Of a DNA stretch of 7,556 nt, positions 6,966 through 7,556 are shown piece after piece. The notes under the pieces are model-generated. The model worked only from the letters and a program-made list of their open reading frames with translations. It made no database searches and had not been told where the DNA came from. The stretch is taken from the NCBI GenBank assembly GCA_964577215.1, contig CAZNYK010000162.1, forward strand, positions 1 through 7,556, given 5' to 3'. The DNA is from UBA2329 sp964577215 (GTDB lineage Bacteria > Bacteroidota > Bacteroidia > Chitinophagales > Saprospiraceae). Both the position numbers and the translations under genes were made by a program. The stretch's first letter is position 1. Each line of letters opens with the position of its first letter.

Positions 6966-7352
6966 ATGGATAAAGTCAGGATCGACAAATGGCTCTGGAG
7001 CGTGCGCATCTTCAAATCGCGCACCATCGCCACCGACGCCTGCAAAGAAGGCAAGGTCAAGGTCAATGGAGATACCGCCAAAGCATCTCATATGATCCAA
7101 ACCGGCGATGAACTGGAAGTAAAAAAGGAGGGCTTCAACATGCAGTACCGCGTGCTGAGCCTCATCGAAAAACGCGTAGGCGCGCCTATCGCTCAAACCT
7201 GCTACGAAGACCTCACACCTGCCGAAGAACTCAACAAATACAAAGACTGGTTCGTGGGCAAGGCCGGAGCGGAATACCGCGAGAAAGGCGCCGGAAGACC
7301 GACGAAGAAGGACCGGAGGGTGATGGAGGAGTTTAAGAAGGTTAAAGGTTAA
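6966..7352 (+). CDS. S4-domain RNA-binding protein (Hsp15/RqcP superfamily)
   Basis: Small basic protein of 128 residues. Residues about 4-50 form an S4 RNA-binding domain (RIDKWLWSVRIFKSRTIA, then EGKVKVNG and GDELEV). The C-terminal part ends with the family motif GRPTKKDRR at 110-118. Escherichia coli Hsp15 (HslR) binds free 50S subunits that still carry a nascent chain; the shorter Bacillus RqcP assists alanine tailing on such subunits. Length and C-terminal extension favour the Hsp15 layout. The ATG at 6966 is chosen because the domain begins right after it. The in-frame TTG at 6894 would add 24 unconserved-looking residues and lies in the promoter/terminator region. The final codons (VKG and stop) are made from a GGTTAAA repeat, so the extreme C-terminus is repeat-derived. 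The gene stands alone after a terminator. Confidence 0.9.
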   Translation: MDKVRIDKWLWSVRIFKSRTIATDACKEGKVKVNGDTAKASHMIQTGDELEVKKEGFNMQYRVLSLIEKRVGAPIAQTCYEDLTPAEELNKYKDWFVGKAGAEYREKGAGRPTKKDRRVMEEFKKVKG

Positions 7353-7367
7353 AGGTTAAAGGTTAAA
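7340..7367. repeat. 7-bp tandem repeat GGTTAAA x4 overlapping a stop codon
   Basis: Four perfect GGTTAAA units occupy 7340-7346, 7347-7353, 7354-7360 and 7361-7367, with a further GG after them. The TAA stop of the S4 gene (7350-7352) lies in the second unit. As the unit is not a multiple of three and contains TAA, the array supplies a stop in every forward frame within 21 bases. Confidence 0.92.
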
Positions 7368-7459
7368 GGGCTGTTGCCGGTTTATGCTGAGCGGCTTGTA
7401 CTGAGCAATGCACTGAGAAATGTCGAAGCGTCGCCGAGCAGCAGTTGTCGGCATAGCCC
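7368..7459. repeat. Imperfect palindromic element, possibly a dispersed repeat
   Basis: Nested complementary arms span 92 bases: GGGCT (7368-7372) with AGCCC (7455-7459), TGCCG (7375-7379) with CGGCA (7449-7453), and TGCTGAGCGGC (7385-7395) with GCCGAGCAGCA (7433-7443), where 9 of 11 positions pair. The loop holds a direct repeat, ACTGAGCAATG (7400-7410) and ACTGAGAAATG (7412-7422). The layout is that of a REP/BIME-like intergenic palindrome. It could fold at the 3' end of the S4 mRNA, but no T-run follows. Whether it recurs in the genome cannot be seen here. Confidence 0.6.
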
Positions 7460-7460
7460 A

Positions 7461-7556
7461 GCTCTATGCTCTATGCTCTATGCTCTATGCTCTATGCTCT
7501 ATGCTCTATGCTCTATGCTCTATGCTCTATGCTCTATGCTCTATGCTCTATGCTCT
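7461..7556. repeat. 7-bp tandem repeat GCTCTAT, at least 13 units
   Basis: Thirteen perfect GCTCTAT units and the first five bases of a fourteenth run to the window end, so the true length is unknown. There is no substitution anywhere in 96 bases, which suggests recent expansion or homogenisation. The forward strand of this unit has no stop codon; the reverse has TAG in one of three registers. No gene is evident in it. Confidence 0.97.

Overview
The window looks like chromosomal DNA of a Bacteroidota member, most probably from the Saprospiria/Chitinophagia side of the phylum. Three things point there: a secreted protein ending in a type IX secretion (T9SS) sorting domain, promoters of the Bacteroidota TTG-N19-TAnnTTTG type, and genes without clear Shine-Dalgarno sequences. 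The DNA is moderately GC-rich. The class-level guess is inference only.

Layout, left to right. Positions 1-35 hold a short array of 7-bp units. aroC (chorismate synthase, minus strand, 158-1240) follows. A 109-bp divergent intergenic region then leads into mutS2 (plus strand, 1350-3731). Three bases after the mutS2 stop begins an array of four 34-bp units, each with a hairpin-forming core (3735-3870). The rest of that 397-bp gap carries a good promoter and a C9 tract. Next is an 897-residue secreted modular protein with a T9SS tail (4129-6822). Its first two domains are a tandem duplication, and 236 bp of the two copies are identical in DNA. A strong intrinsic terminator (6854-6890) separates it from a small S4 RNA-binding protein of the Hsp15/RqcP superfamily (6966-7352). 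The last codons of that gene run into a second 7-bp array (GGTTAAA). A palindromic element (7368-7459) and a third 7-bp array (GCTCTAT, running off the window end) close the window.

How the genes relate. aroC, mutS2 and the S4 gene are housekeeping or stress genes, each apparently with its own transcription unit. MutS2 and Hsp15/RqcP-type proteins both act on stalled ribosomes in other bacteria, so their proximity is suggestive, but the cell-surface gene with its terminator lies between them. I see no defence, mobile or biosynthetic system. The most unusual content is non-coding: three unrelated arrays sharing a 7-bp period, the 34-bp hairpin array and the palindromic element. The sharply bounded identity between the two domain copies is the other item worth attention.
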